Assembly (NCBI RefSeq): GCF_041435115.1
Contig: NZ_CP108046.1
Span: 4,154,001-4,218,000 of the forward strand
Source: Streptomyces sp. NBC_00289
Lineage (GTDB): Bacteria > Actinomycetota > Actinomycetes > Streptomycetales > Streptomycetaceae
DNA: 64,000 nucleotides
Direction: 5' to 3'
The notes beneath the pieces were generated by a model. That model was not told the origin of the DNA. It searched no databases and saw only the letters and a program-made list of their open reading frames with translations. Below, piece by piece: positions 54,408 to 61,936 of the stretch; within the stretch, counting starts at the first letter, position 1; each line of letters starts with the position of its first letter. Made by a program: the position numbers and the translations under genes.

Positions 54408-54890
54408 ATGTCCACCACTGAGAAGTCCGCCTCCGGCATCGGCCCCGTCGAGGGCGAGTCCCTCTACGGCGTCGACAACCCGGCACCCCTCATCGAAGCC
54501 CCGCGCAAGCGCACCAAGAAGTCCCCCAAGTCCACCCGGGGCAACTTCGAGATGGCCGCCTGGCTGTTCATGCGCCTGTCCGGCATCGTGCTGGTCGTCC
54601 TGGTCATCGGCCACCTGCTGATCCAGCTCGTCCTGGACGGCGGCGTCTCCAAGATCGGCTTCGCCTTCGTGGCCGGCCGCTGGGCCTCGCCGTTCTGGCA
54701 GGTCTGGGACCTGCTCATGCTGTGGCTCGCGATGCTGCACGGTGCCAACGGCCTGCGTACGATCATCAATGACTACGCGGAGCGCGCGAACACCCGGCTG
54801 TGGCTGAAGGGCCTGCTCTACACCGCCACGGTGTTCACCATCCTGCTGGGCACGCTGGTGATCTTCACCTTCGACCCGAACATCCGCTAG
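54408..54890 (+). CDS. sdhD: succinate dehydrogenase membrane anchor subunit
   Basis: 160 residues. A disordered N-terminus (about 1-45, with PRKRTKKSPKSTRG) precedes three transmembrane helices; LFMRLSGIVLVVLVIGHLL carries a heme-type His and LWLAMLHGANGLRTIINDY the family signature. It starts 5 bp after sdhC. Terminal SdhD in actinobacteria is longer at the N-terminus than in proteobacteria. Confidence 0.92.
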   Translation: MSTTEKSASGIGPVEGESLYGVDNPAPLIEAPRKRTKKSPKSTRGNFEMAAWLFMRLSGIVLVVLVIGHLLIQLVLDGGVSKIGFAFVAGRWASPFWQVWDLLMLWLAMLHGANGLRTIINDYAERANTRLWLKGLLYTATVFTILLGTLVIFTFDPNIR

Positions 54891-54914
54891 GCACGGGGCT
54901 GAGGTAATCCACCC

Positions 54915-56672
54915 ATGAAGATCCACAAGTACGACACCGTCATCGTCGGCGCCGGCGGCGCCGGTATGCGCGCCGCCATCGAGTCGACGAAGCGCAGCCG
55001 CACCGCGGTCCTGACGAAGCTCTACCCCACCCGCTCCCACACGGGCGCCGCGCAGGGTGGCATGGCCGCCGCGCTGGCCAACGTGGAGGAGGACAACTGG
55101 GAGTGGCACACCTTCGACACGGTCAAGGGCGGTGACTACCTGGTCGACCAGGACGCCGCCGAGATCCTGGCGAAGGAGGCCATCGACTCGGTCCTCGACC
55201 TGGAGAAGATGGGCCTGCCGTTCAACCGGACGCCGAACGGCACCATCGACCAGCGCCGCTTCGGCGGGCACAGCCGCAACCACGGCGAGGCCCCGGTCCG
55301 CCGCTCCTGCTACGCGGCCGACCGCACCGGCCACATGATCCTCCAGACGCTCTACCAGAACTGCGTCAAGGAGGGCGTGGAGTTCTTCAACGAGTTCTAC
55401 GTCCTCGACCAGCTGATCGTCGAGGTCGACGGCGTCAAGCACTCGGCGGGCGTCGTCGCCTACGAACTGGCGACCGGCGAGATCCACGTCTTCCAGGCGA
55501 AGGCCGTGATCTACGCGTCCGGCGGCACCGGCAAGTTCTTCAAGGTGACCTCGAACGCGCACACGCTGACCGGTGACGGCCAGGCGGCGGTCTACCGTCG
55601 CGGGCTGCCGCTGGAGGACATGGAGTTCTTCCAGTTCCACCCGACCGGCATCTGGCGCATGGGCATCCTGCTGACGGAGGGCGCCCGCGGTGAGGGCGGC
55701 ATCCTCCGCAACAAGGACGGCGAGCGCTTCATGGAGAAGTACGCGCCGGTCATGAAGGACCTCGCGTCCCGTGACGTCGTCTCCCGCTCGATCTACACCG
55801 AGATCCGCGAGGGTCGCGGCTGTGGCCCCGAGGGCGACCACGTCTACCTGGACCTGACCCACCTTCCCCCGGAGCAGCTGGACGCGAAGCTCCCGGACAT
55901 CACCGAGTTCGCGCGCACCTACCTGGGCATCGAGCCGTACACGGACCCGATCCCGATCCAGCCCACCGCGCACTACGCGATGGGCGGCATCCCGACGAAC
56001 GTCCAGGGCGAGGTCCTCTCCGACAACACGACGGTCGTCCCGGGCCTGTACGCGGCCGGCGAGGTCGCCTGCGTCTCGGTCCACGGCGCGAACCGTCTGG
56101 GCACCAACTCGCTCCTGGACATCAACGTGTTCGGCAAGCGGGCCGGTATCGCCGCCGCCGAGTACTCGGCGAAGGTCGACGCCCACCTCGAACTGCCGGA
56201 GGATCCGGCGTCGCTGGTCGTCTCGCAGGTCGAGCGGCTGCGTGCCTCCACGGGCACCGAGCGCGTCGCCGACATCCGCCGGGAGCTCCAGGAGTGCATG
56301 GACGCCAACGTGATGGTGTTCCGCACCGAGCAGACGATCAAGACGGCGGTCGAGAAGATCGCGGAGCTGCGCGAGCGCTACCTCAACGTCTCGATCCAGG
56401 ACAAGGGCAAGCGGTTCAACACCGACCTGCTCGAGGCCGTCGAACTCGGCAACCTGCTCGACCTGGCCGAGGTCATGGCCGTCTCCGCGCTCGCCCGCAA
56501 GGAGTCCCGCGGCGGTCACTACCGCGAGGACTACCCGAACCGCGACGACGTCAACTTCATGCGCCACACCATGGCGTACCGCGAGGTCGGCGACGACGGC
56601 ACCGAGTCGATCCGTCTCGACTACAAGCCGGTCGTCCAGACCCGCTACCAGCCGATGGAGCGTAAGTACTGA
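54915..56672 (+). CDS. sdhA: succinate dehydrogenase flavoprotein subunit
   Basis: 585 residues. FAD dinucleotide loop [16 protein letters not shown] (10-25), the covalent-flavin histidine in [10 protein letters not shown] (about 45), active-site region [18 protein letters not shown] and [19 protein letters not shown]. It oxidises succinate to fumarate in the TCA cycle and hands electrons to SdhB. The stop overlaps the sdhB start by one base. Normal length. Confidence 0.97.
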   Translation: MKIHKYDTVIVGAGGAGMRAAIESTKRSRTAVLTKLYPTRSHTGAAQGGMAAALANVEEDNWEWHTFDTVKGGDYLVDQDAAEILAKEAIDSVLDLEKMGLPFNRTPNGTIDQRRFGGHSRNHGEAPVRRSCYAADRTGHMILQTLYQNCVKEGVEFFNEFYVLDQLIVEVDGVKHSAGVVAYELATGEIHVFQAKAVIYASGGTGKFFKVTSNAHTLTGDGQAAVYRRGLPLEDMEFFQFHPTGIWRMGILLTEGARGEGGILRNKDGERFMEKYAPVMKDLASRDVVSRSIYTEIREGRGCGPEGDHVYLDLTHLPPEQLDAKLPDITEFARTYLGIEPYTDPIPIQPTAHYAMGGIPTNVQGEVLSDNTTVVPGLYAAGEVACVSVHGANRLGTNSLLDINVFGKRAGIAAAEYSAKVDAHLELPEDPASLVVSQVERLRASTGTERVADIRRELQECMDANVMVFRTEQTIKTAVEKIAELRERYLNVSIQDKGKRFNTDLLEAVELGNLLDLAEVMAVSALARKESRGGHYREDYPNRDDVNFMRHTMAYREVGDDGTESIRLDYKPVVQTRYQPMERKY

Positions 56673-57451
56673 TGGCAACTCCCACCCTGGACAAGGCGGA
56701 CAGCGCCGGCACGCCCGAGGCCGGCTTCGCCGATTCCCCGTACATCCTGGCCACGTTCCGCGTCCGCCGCTTCAACCCCGAGGTCGCGGGAGAGGCGGTC
56801 TGGGAAGACTTCCAGCTGGAGATCGACCCGAAGGAACGCGTCCTCGACGCCCTGCACAAGATCAAGTGGGACCTCGACGGAACGCTCACCTTCCGCCGCT
56901 CCTGCGCGCACGGCATCTGCGGCTCGGACGCCATGCGGATCAACGGCAAGAACCGCCTTGCCTGCAAGACGCTGATCAAGGACCTCAACCCCGAGAAGCC
57001 GATCACGGTCGAGGCCATAAAGGGCCTCACGGTCCTCAAGGACCTCGTGGTCGACATGGAGCCGTTCTTCCAGGCGTACCGCGACGTCATGCCCTTCCTC
57101 ATCACGAAGGACACGAACGAGCCGACGCGCGAGCGTCTCCAGACGGCCGAGGACCGCGAGCGCTTCGACGACACGACGAAGTGCATCCTCTGCGCGGCCT
57201 GCACGTCCTCGTGCCCGGTCTTCTGGAACGACGGCCAGTACTTCGGCCCGGCGGCCATCGTCAACGCCCACCGCTTCATCTTCGACTCGCGTGACGAGGC
57301 GGCCGAGCAGCGCCTGGAGATCCTGAACGACCGCGACGGCGTCTGGCGCTGCCGCACCACGTTCAACTGCACGGACGCCTGCCCGCGGGGCATCGAGGTG
57401 ACGAAGGCGATCCAGGAGGTGAAGCGGGCGCTGATCACGCGCCGCTTCTGA
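56672..57451 (+). CDS. sdhB: succinate dehydrogenase iron-sulfur subunit
   Basis: 259 residues. The [2Fe-2S] cysteines lie in RRSCAHGICGSDAM and the later LACKT, the [4Fe-4S] in CILCAACTSSCPVFW and the [3Fe-4S] in FNCTDACPRGIEVTKAI. It carries electrons from the flavin of SdhA to the quinone site at SdhC/D. TGATG coupling to sdhA. An efficient hairpin follows 19 bp after the stop. Confidence 0.97.
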   Translation: MATPTLDKADSAGTPEAGFADSPYILATFRVRRFNPEVAGEAVWEDFQLEIDPKERVLDALHKIKWDLDGTLTFRRSCAHGICGSDAMRINGKNRLACKTLIKDLNPEKPITVEAIKGLTVLKDLVVDMEPFFQAYRDVMPFLITKDTNEPTRERLQTAEDRERFDDTTKCILCAACTSSCPVFWNDGQYFGPAAIVNAHRFIFDSRDEAAEQRLEILNDRDGVWRCRTTFNCTDACPRGIEVTKAIQEVKRALITRRF

Positions 57452-57470
57452 TCTCCGTCGGTACGTGTAT

Positions 57471-57502
57471 GAAGGCCCCGCTCCTGTGGATGCGGGGCCT
57501 TC
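57471..57502. terminator. terminator of sdhCDAB
   Basis: Perfect 11-bp inverted repeat GAAGGCCCCGC / GCGGGGCCTTC with a 10-base loop. It also lies at the end of the convergent HATPase gene. Confidence 0.85.
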
Positions 57503-57506
57503 GTCG

Positions 57507-58022
57507 TCAGCCGCGGGGGCGCCGGTCGACGGCCGTCAGGCCGGCCCCGGGGCAGGCCCCACCCCCGGCCGACGGCCCGACCTCGCACCACAGCAGCTTC
57601 CCGCCGCGCCCGCCGACACCGCCCCCGAGCGGATAGCCGCCCCACGCGCTGGCGTAGTGGCACACGAGGAACAGCCCGCGCCCGCCGTCCGCTTCCACCG
57701 GGACGCGGCCGACGGGCCCGGATCGCCTGCCGAAGGGCGGTGGGATGTGCGGGTTGGCGTCCCGGACACTCACCCGCAGCCGGCTCCGGCCGAGCCCGCG
57801 CAGGCGGAGGGTCGCGGGACCGGAGGAGTACCGGTAGGCGTTGGTGACCAGCTCGGAGGCCAACAGTTCGGCGTCGTCCTGTAGTTGGGACATGCCATGC
57901 CCGGAGAGGACGGCCCTCAGGGTGACCCGGGCGATACGTGCGGCGCGGGCGTCGTGGGGCAGTTGGAGGGCGTACGCCCACGTTGCGGCCCCTTCGCACT
58001 CCGACGGGGATACGGTGACCAT
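57507..58022 (-). CDS. HATPase_c protein (RsbW/SpoIIAB-like anti-sigma kinase)
   Basis: 171 residues. QDDAELLASELVTNAYRYS (N box, about 48-66), RVSVRDANPHIPP and the G2-like GGRGLFLVCHYASAWG define the GHKL ATP-binding fold of Streptomyces anti-sigma kinases; the usual catalytic Glu and Asn are kept. The C-terminal glycine-rich part is unusual. It is divergent from an XRE/DUF5753 regulator gene that is followed by a DUF397 gene, a gene set of the whiJ type. Confidence 0.87.
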   Translation of the reverse strand: MVTVSPSECEGAATWAYALQLPHDARAARIARVTLRAVLSGHGMSQLQDDAELLASELVTNAYRYSSGPATLRLRGLGRSRLRVSVRDANPHIPPPFGRRSGPVGRVPVEADGGRGLFLVCHYASAWGGYPLGGGVGGRGGKLLWCEVGPSAGGGACPGAGLTAVDRRPRG

Positions 58023-58171
58023 GAACGCCTCCTGCGGTGGGGGGACTTGGGTGGCTCGACGGCCGAAGAACCGACCTGGCGGTGGCAGTGCCGTGCGCTT
58101 GAGGGCGCAGCGGTGCGCTTCCGACGGGTCGGCGTGGCCGGTCGAGCGGCTCGGGTCTCACCGTAGAGCGG

Positions 58172-58193
58172 TTCATGGACTACATTCCATGAA
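58172..58193. promoter_or_regulatory. inverted-repeat operator candidate
   Basis: TTCATGGA-n6-TCCATGAA (58172-58179 and 58186-58193), perfect 8-bp arms between the HATPase gene and the XRE regulator gene. Confidence 0.6.
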
Positions 58194-58268
58194 AGTCAGG
58201 GAATGCAGCCCCTCTACCCTCGCGCGGGTGAACCGATCGACGTACGTACGAATGGGAAGTCGCAGCAG

Positions 58269-59123
58269 ATGCCGCAGCCAAGCCCCCTCCCCAGCGCCCG
58301 GCGCCGCCGCCTCGGGGTCGAGTTGCGCCGGCTGCGCGAACGGGCCGACCTGACCGCCACGCAGGCCGCCGCGCTGGTCGGAGCCACACAGTCACGCGTG
58401 AGCAACATCGAAGCGGGACGCTACGGAGTGAGCGCCGACCGCGTGCGCACGATCGCCCGGCACTACGACTGCACGGACGAGCCCCTGATCGACGCGCTCA
58501 CCACGCTGACCGGCGAGCGCCGGCGCGGCTGGTGGGAGGAGTACAGGGACATCCTGTCTCCCCGGATGCTGGACCTGACAGAGGTCGAGCACCACGCCAC
58601 CGCGCTGCGCGTGGCGCACATCATCAACATCCCCGGCCTGCTCCAGACCGCCGATCACGCCCGCGCTCTGTTCGGCCACACGGTGCCGCCACTGAAGCCC
58701 CACGAGATCGAGCACCGCGTCTCGCACCGCATCAAGCGCCAGGAAATCCTGCACCGTGAACAGCCGCCGCCCTACACGGCGATCATCCACGAGGCGGCAC
58801 TCCGCATGCGGTTCGGTGACCGCGTCACTGTCCGAGGCCAGCTCCACCACCTCAACGAGCTCAGCGAACTGGACGACGTCACGATCACCGTCATCCCCTT
58901 CGCCGGCGGCCCCTTCCACACCTCGGGCCAGGGCATCGACTACTTCCACGGCCAGGTGCACCAGTTGGACACCGTCCAGCTCGATACCGACCACGGGGCG
59001 GAACTCATCGACGCTCCCGCCCAGTTGGAGCGCTACCAACGCATCCTGGACCGCGCCGGACAAGCGGCGCTCACCCCGGCGAAGTCCCGCGACTACATCA
59101 CCCGACTCGCCAAAGACCTCTGA
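58269..59123 (+). CDS. XRE-family regulator with DUF5753 domain
   Basis: 284 residues. HTH: LGVELRRLRERADLTATQA and ATQSRVSNIEAGRYG (about 14-55). Residues 100-275 are the DUF5753 domain with INIPGLLQTADHARALFG and IHEAALRMRFGD. Proteins of this kind in Streptomyces (WhiJ group) act in development together with DUF397 proteins and HATPases. ATG 58269 with GGGAAG 9 bp upstream. It is 11 bp before the DUF397 gene. Confidence 0.92.
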   Translation: MPQPSPLPSARRRRLGVELRRLRERADLTATQAAALVGATQSRVSNIEAGRYGVSADRVRTIARHYDCTDEPLIDALTTLTGERRRGWWEEYRDILSPRMLDLTEVEHHATALRVAHIINIPGLLQTADHARALFGHTVPPLKPHEIEHRVSHRIKRQEILHREQPPPYTAIIHEAALRMRFGDRVTVRGQLHHLNELSELDDVTITVIPFAGGPFHTSGQGIDYFHGQVHQLDTVQLDTDHGAELIDAPAQLERYQRILDRAGQAALTPAKSRDYITRLAKDL

Positions 59124-59134
59124 AGGAGCCCTCC

Positions 59135-59347
59135 ATGACCGAACCGCACTGGCAGAAGTCCACGTACAGCCAGGAGGCCTCCGCCTGCGTCTACTTGGCC
59201 ACCGCCCCCGCCGGAACGATCCTGCTCCGCGAAAGCGACGAACCGGAAACCATTCTCACCACCGGCCCCCGCCAACTCGGCGCGCTGATATCCACCCTCA
59301 GATCCCCGCACGGAGCGGAGCGAAGCGCCTCGCGCGCCAACCCGTGA
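59135..59347 (+). CDS. DUF397 protein
   Basis: 70 residues. WQKSTYSQEASACVYLA and LLRESDEPETILTTGP carry the DUF397 pattern. Usual partner of the XRE/DUF5753 regulators, and here 11 bp downstream of one. Its C-terminal 12 residues (HGAERSASRANP) are less typical and may reflect a shifted 3' end. Confidence 0.88.
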   Translation: MTEPHWQKSTYSQEASACVYLATAPAGTILLRESDEPETILTTGPRQLGALISTLRSPHGAERSASRANP

Positions 59348-59364
59348 TCCGAACGTCGGACAGG

Positions 59365-59516
59365 TCACTTCCAGGTCCGCGCGGTCGCCGCGAAGAGATC
59401 CGGATCGCTGTGGACGGGGATGACGCACAGCAGGTGTCCACCCCGTGCCCGCAGCACCTGGCACCGGGCCCCAGGAGGCGGTCGACTTCGGCATCGACGT
59501 CGTCGGTTACTCCCCC
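59365..59516 (-). pseudogene. frameshifted remnant of a VOC/glyoxalase protein
   Basis: On the - strand one frame reads VTDDVDAEVDRLLGPGAR, and a shifted frame continues VLRARGGHLLCVIPVHSDPD then LFAATARTWK and stop at 59365. Together they look like the C-terminal half of a VOC protein. About 150 bp remain, next to the intact VOC gene at 59580. Confidence 0.55.
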
Positions 59517-59579
59517 GCCCGGGTGACCCCCACGGTCAGCCCCCCTCGGCGTCGGCGTCAACACACCTAATCTGATGGC

Positions 59580-59990
59580 ATGTCAGATGACCAGTCGTAC
59601 GAGCTGCTCGGATTCGACAACCTGTTGCTGCCCGTCGGGGATCTCGCCGAGGCCTTGGCCTTCTACGAGCGCGCCGGGTTCGCGGTCGGGTTCCGGTTCG
59701 ACGAGGGCGGGATCGCCCAGTTGAAGGTCGGGGGTGAGATGCCCGGCATCCTGCTGCGCCAGGAAGAGGGCATGGGGCACCGGCCGCCGCCCTGGCCCCC
59801 CACGCGCGCGTGGCTGGAGGTTGCGGACGCGCGGGCGGCGGCCCGGGCGCTGGCCGACGCGGGGATCGCTCCGATCGACCCGCCATTCTCCACCGCCACC
59901 GGGTGGACCGTCGAGGTCGCCGACCCGTGGGGGAACATCCTCGGGCTCACGGACTACAGCAAACGACCAGAGATCGGCCGAAGGCCCTGA
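59580..59990 (+). CDS. VOC-family protein (glyoxalase/bleomycin resistance type)
   Basis: 136 residues. YELLGFDNLLLPVGDLAEAL, FYERAGFAVGFRF and VEVADPWGNILGLTDYS give the two beta-alpha-beta-beta-beta units of the VOC fold; the metal-ligand pattern is partial. Substrate unknown. ATG 59580. Confidence 0.88.
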   Translation: MSDDQSYELLGFDNLLLPVGDLAEALAFYERAGFAVGFRFDEGGIAQLKVGGEMPGILLRQEEGMGHRPPPWPPTRAWLEVADARAAARALADAGIAPIDPPFSTATGWTVEVADPWGNILGLTDYSKRPEIGRRP

Positions 59991-60033
59991 CGTCCACGTG
60001 ACGCAGCCCTCACCCGCCCATCACCCCTCCTCG

Positions 60034-60050
60034 TTGAACACGTTCAAAAA
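60034..60050. promoter_or_regulatory. left operator arm of the TetR operon
   Basis: TTGAACACGTTCAAAAA, exact reverse complement of 60076-60092. It contains the near-palindrome TTGAAC-AC-GTTCAA and overlaps the predicted -35 element. Confidence 0.75.
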
Positions 60051-60062
60051 CAGGTCTACAGT
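60034..60062 (+). promoter_or_regulatory. predicted sigma-70 type promoter
   Basis: TTGAAC (60034-60039), 17-bp spacer, TACAGT (60057-60062), about 45 bp upstream of the membrane-protein start. Confidence 0.6.
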
Positions 60063-60075
60063 CATGCCTGTCAGC

Positions 60076-60092
60076 TTTTTGAACGTGTTCAA
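60076..60092. promoter_or_regulatory. right operator arm of the TetR operon
   Basis: TTTTTGAACGTGTTCAA, perfect 17-bp partner of 60034-60050, placed around or just after the transcription start. Confidence 0.75.
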
Positions 60093-60107
60093 GAAGGGGT
60101 GGGGGGC

Positions 60108-60515
60108 ATGGACCGTACGGTCATCGCCTACGTCATCTACCTGCTGGTCAGCATCGCGCTGACCATCTGGGTGGCCCGGACGCTCAGCCGCAACGGGCGG
60201 ATCTTTCTCGCCGACGTCCTGCACGGGAACGAGCAGCTCGCCGAAGCCGTCAACCATCTCCTGGTGGTCGGCTTCTACCTCGTCAACCTCGGCTTCGTCG
60301 CGCTCTACCTGAGCGGCGACGGGACCATCGACGACACCCGCGAGATCTTCGAGGCCCTGTCGACGAAGCTCGGCGTGGTCCTGCTGGTGCTCGGCGTCAT
60401 GCACCTGGGCAACGTGTACGTGCTCAACCGGATACGGCGGCGCGGGGTGCTGGAGCGGGAGCAGGTGCCGCCCGTCGCACCGCAGGGCTGGGTCCCGCCC
60501 ACGGCACGGGCGTGA
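60108..60515 (+). CDS. membrane protein of a TetR-controlled operon
   Basis: 135 residues with three transmembrane helices at about 5-25, 46-66 and 85-105: VIAYVIYLLVSIALTIWVA, HLLVVGFYLVNLGFVALYL, LGVVLLVLGVMHLGNVYVL. Short polar C-terminal tail. No family assigned; it resembles small three-helix membrane proteins conserved in Streptomyces. ATG 60108 has AAGGGG about 12 bp upstream (GTG 60099 possible). The next gene starts in the stop codon. Confidence 0.8.
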   Translation: MDRTVIAYVIYLLVSIALTIWVARTLSRNGRIFLADVLHGNEQLAEAVNHLLVVGFYLVNLGFVALYLSGDGTIDDTREIFEALSTKLGVVLLVLGVMHLGNVYVLNRIRRRGVLEREQVPPVAPQGWVPPTARA

Positions 60516-61021
60516 GCACCGTGACCACACCTGGGGACCGGGACACCGCGCGTGTCCCGGTCCGCGGGCTCACCGTCCTGTACGACGCCGAGTGCTCCCT
60601 GTGCGCCTTCCTGCGCGACTGGCTCGTACGGCAGCCGCAGTTGGTGCCGCTGGAACTGGTGCCGGCCGGGTCGGACGAGGCCCGGGTCCGGTTCCCCGGC
60701 CTGGACCACCGGGCCACCCTCGACGACGTCACCGTCGTGGGGGACTCAGGGCAGGTGTACCGGGGTGCGGCCGCCTGGGTCGTCGTGCTGTGGGCACTGC
60801 GCGAGCACCGGCCGCTGTCGCACCGGCTGAGCACGCCGTCCGGGGCGCGGCTCGCCAAGGGGGCCGTACTGGCCGCCGCCAAGTGGCGCGGCTCGCAGTG
60901 GGGAAGGTCCGAGTGGGGCGGGCAGACGTACCGGCGATCGGACGGCTGGGTCTACGACCCCCGGCAGGGCTGGACCTACCGCGCGTCGGGCTGTGACGGC
61001 GGGGCCTGTCCCACTGGTTAG
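60512..61021 (+). CDS. DCC-family thiol-disulfide oxidoreductase-like protein (DUF393)
   Basis: 169 residues. LTVLYDAECSLCAFLRDWL (15-33) has the D-x-x-C-x-x-C motif of the DCC family. VVGDSGQVYRGAAAWVVVL is the middle region. The C-terminal third is Trp/Gly-rich (WRGSQWGRSEWGGQTY) and ends in two cysteines. GTGA overlap with the membrane-protein gene. A redox role toward the operon's other products is inference. Confidence 0.85.
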   Translation: MSTVTTPGDRDTARVPVRGLTVLYDAECSLCAFLRDWLVRQPQLVPLELVPAGSDEARVRFPGLDHRATLDDVTVVGDSGQVYRGAAAWVVVLWALREHRPLSHRLSTPSGARLAKGAVLAAAKWRGSQWGRSEWGGQTYRRSDGWVYDPRQGWTYRASGCDGGACPTG

Positions 61022-61030
61022 GCTCCTTAC

Positions 61031-61777
61031 GTGCCCGCGAACAACGACGGCCCCGACGAGGTCGGCCCCCAGAGCAAGTCCGAGCAGACCCGTGCGCTGA
61101 TCCTGGAGACGGCGATGCGGCTGTTCCAGGAGCGGGGGTACGACAAGACGACGATGCGGGCCATCGCCAAGGAGGCAGGGGTCTCCGTCGGCAACGCCTA
61201 CTACTACTTCGAGGGCAAGGAACATCTGATCCAGGGCTTCTACGACCGGATCGCCGCCGAACACCGGGCGGCGGTCCGCGAGGTCCTGGAACGGGAGACC
61301 GACCTTGAGGCACGGCTCGCGGGCGTACTGAGGACGTGGCTGGACGTCGCCACGCCGTACCACGAGTTCGCGGTGCAGTTCTTCAAGAACGCCGCCGACC
61401 CGGACAGCCCGCTCAGCCCCTTCTCGCCGGAGTCGGAGCACGCGCGCGTGGCGGCCATCGAAGTCCACCGCGAGGTGCTTGCCGGCGCGACGAGGACGAA
61501 GGTCCCGGAGGAACTGCGGGACGTGCTGCCGGAGTTGATGTGGCTCTCACAGATGGGGCTCGTGCTGTACTGGATCTTCGACCGGACGGACGGCCGGGAA
61601 CGCAGCTACCGGCTCGCCGAGCGGGGCGCGCGGCTCACCTCGCGGGGCGTGGTCCTGGCCCGGTTCCGGGTGCTGCGACCGCTCGTACGCGAGGTGCACG
61701 AGCTGTTCACGGACTTCCTGCCGGGAATGACGAGGGCTCTGCCGGACCCGGGGGGCAAGGGGCGGCAGGCCGAGTGA
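61031..61777 (+). CDS. TetR-family regulator
   Basis: 248 residues. HTH region ILETAMRLFQERGYDKTTM and AIAKEAGVSVGNAYYYFEG (about 24-65). C-terminal all-helical effector domain, about 70-230. It is the third gene of the operon whose promoter lies between the two operator arms at 60034 and 60076, and probably represses it. GTG 61031, 9 bp after the DCC gene stop. Confidence 0.92.
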   Translation: MPANNDGPDEVGPQSKSEQTRALILETAMRLFQERGYDKTTMRAIAKEAGVSVGNAYYYFEGKEHLIQGFYDRIAAEHRAAVREVLERETDLEARLAGVLRTWLDVATPYHEFAVQFFKNAADPDSPLSPFSPESEHARVAAIEVHREVLAGATRTKVPEELRDVLPELMWLSQMGLVLYWIFDRTDGRERSYRLAERGARLTSRGVVLARFRVLRPLVREVHELFTDFLPGMTRALPDPGGKGRQAE

Positions 61778-61832
61778 TCGCTTTCGGGTGATGCGGAACC
61801 GAACGGGACGGTCGGCCTGCCCACGACGACGG

Positions 61833-61870
61833 TCCCGTCGGCGCCGGGGTCACCCCCGACGCCGACGGGA
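61833..61870. terminator. bidirectional terminator between tetR and MMPL genes
   Basis: 17-bp arms (61833-61849 and 61854-61870) with one mismatch and a 4-base loop. Confidence 0.75.
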
Positions 61871-61897
61871 TGGCCGGACGCGGCCGGTGCCCCAAAA

Positions 61898-61926
61898 GGC
61901 AACGTTCGCCCCGTCGCAACGTTGCC
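61898..61926 (-). terminator. hairpin after the MMPL gene
   Basis: GGCAACGTT / AACGTTGCC (61898-61906, 61918-61926) with an 11-base loop, 11 bp from the stop. Confidence 0.6.
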
Positions 61927-61936
61927 TGCCGCGGCA

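Noticed and set aside
54357..56678. Long open frame of 773 codons antisense to sdhDA
   Set aside because: It is the mirror of the high-GC codon pattern of sdhA and has no recognisable family, whereas sdhA and sdhD have every active-site motif.
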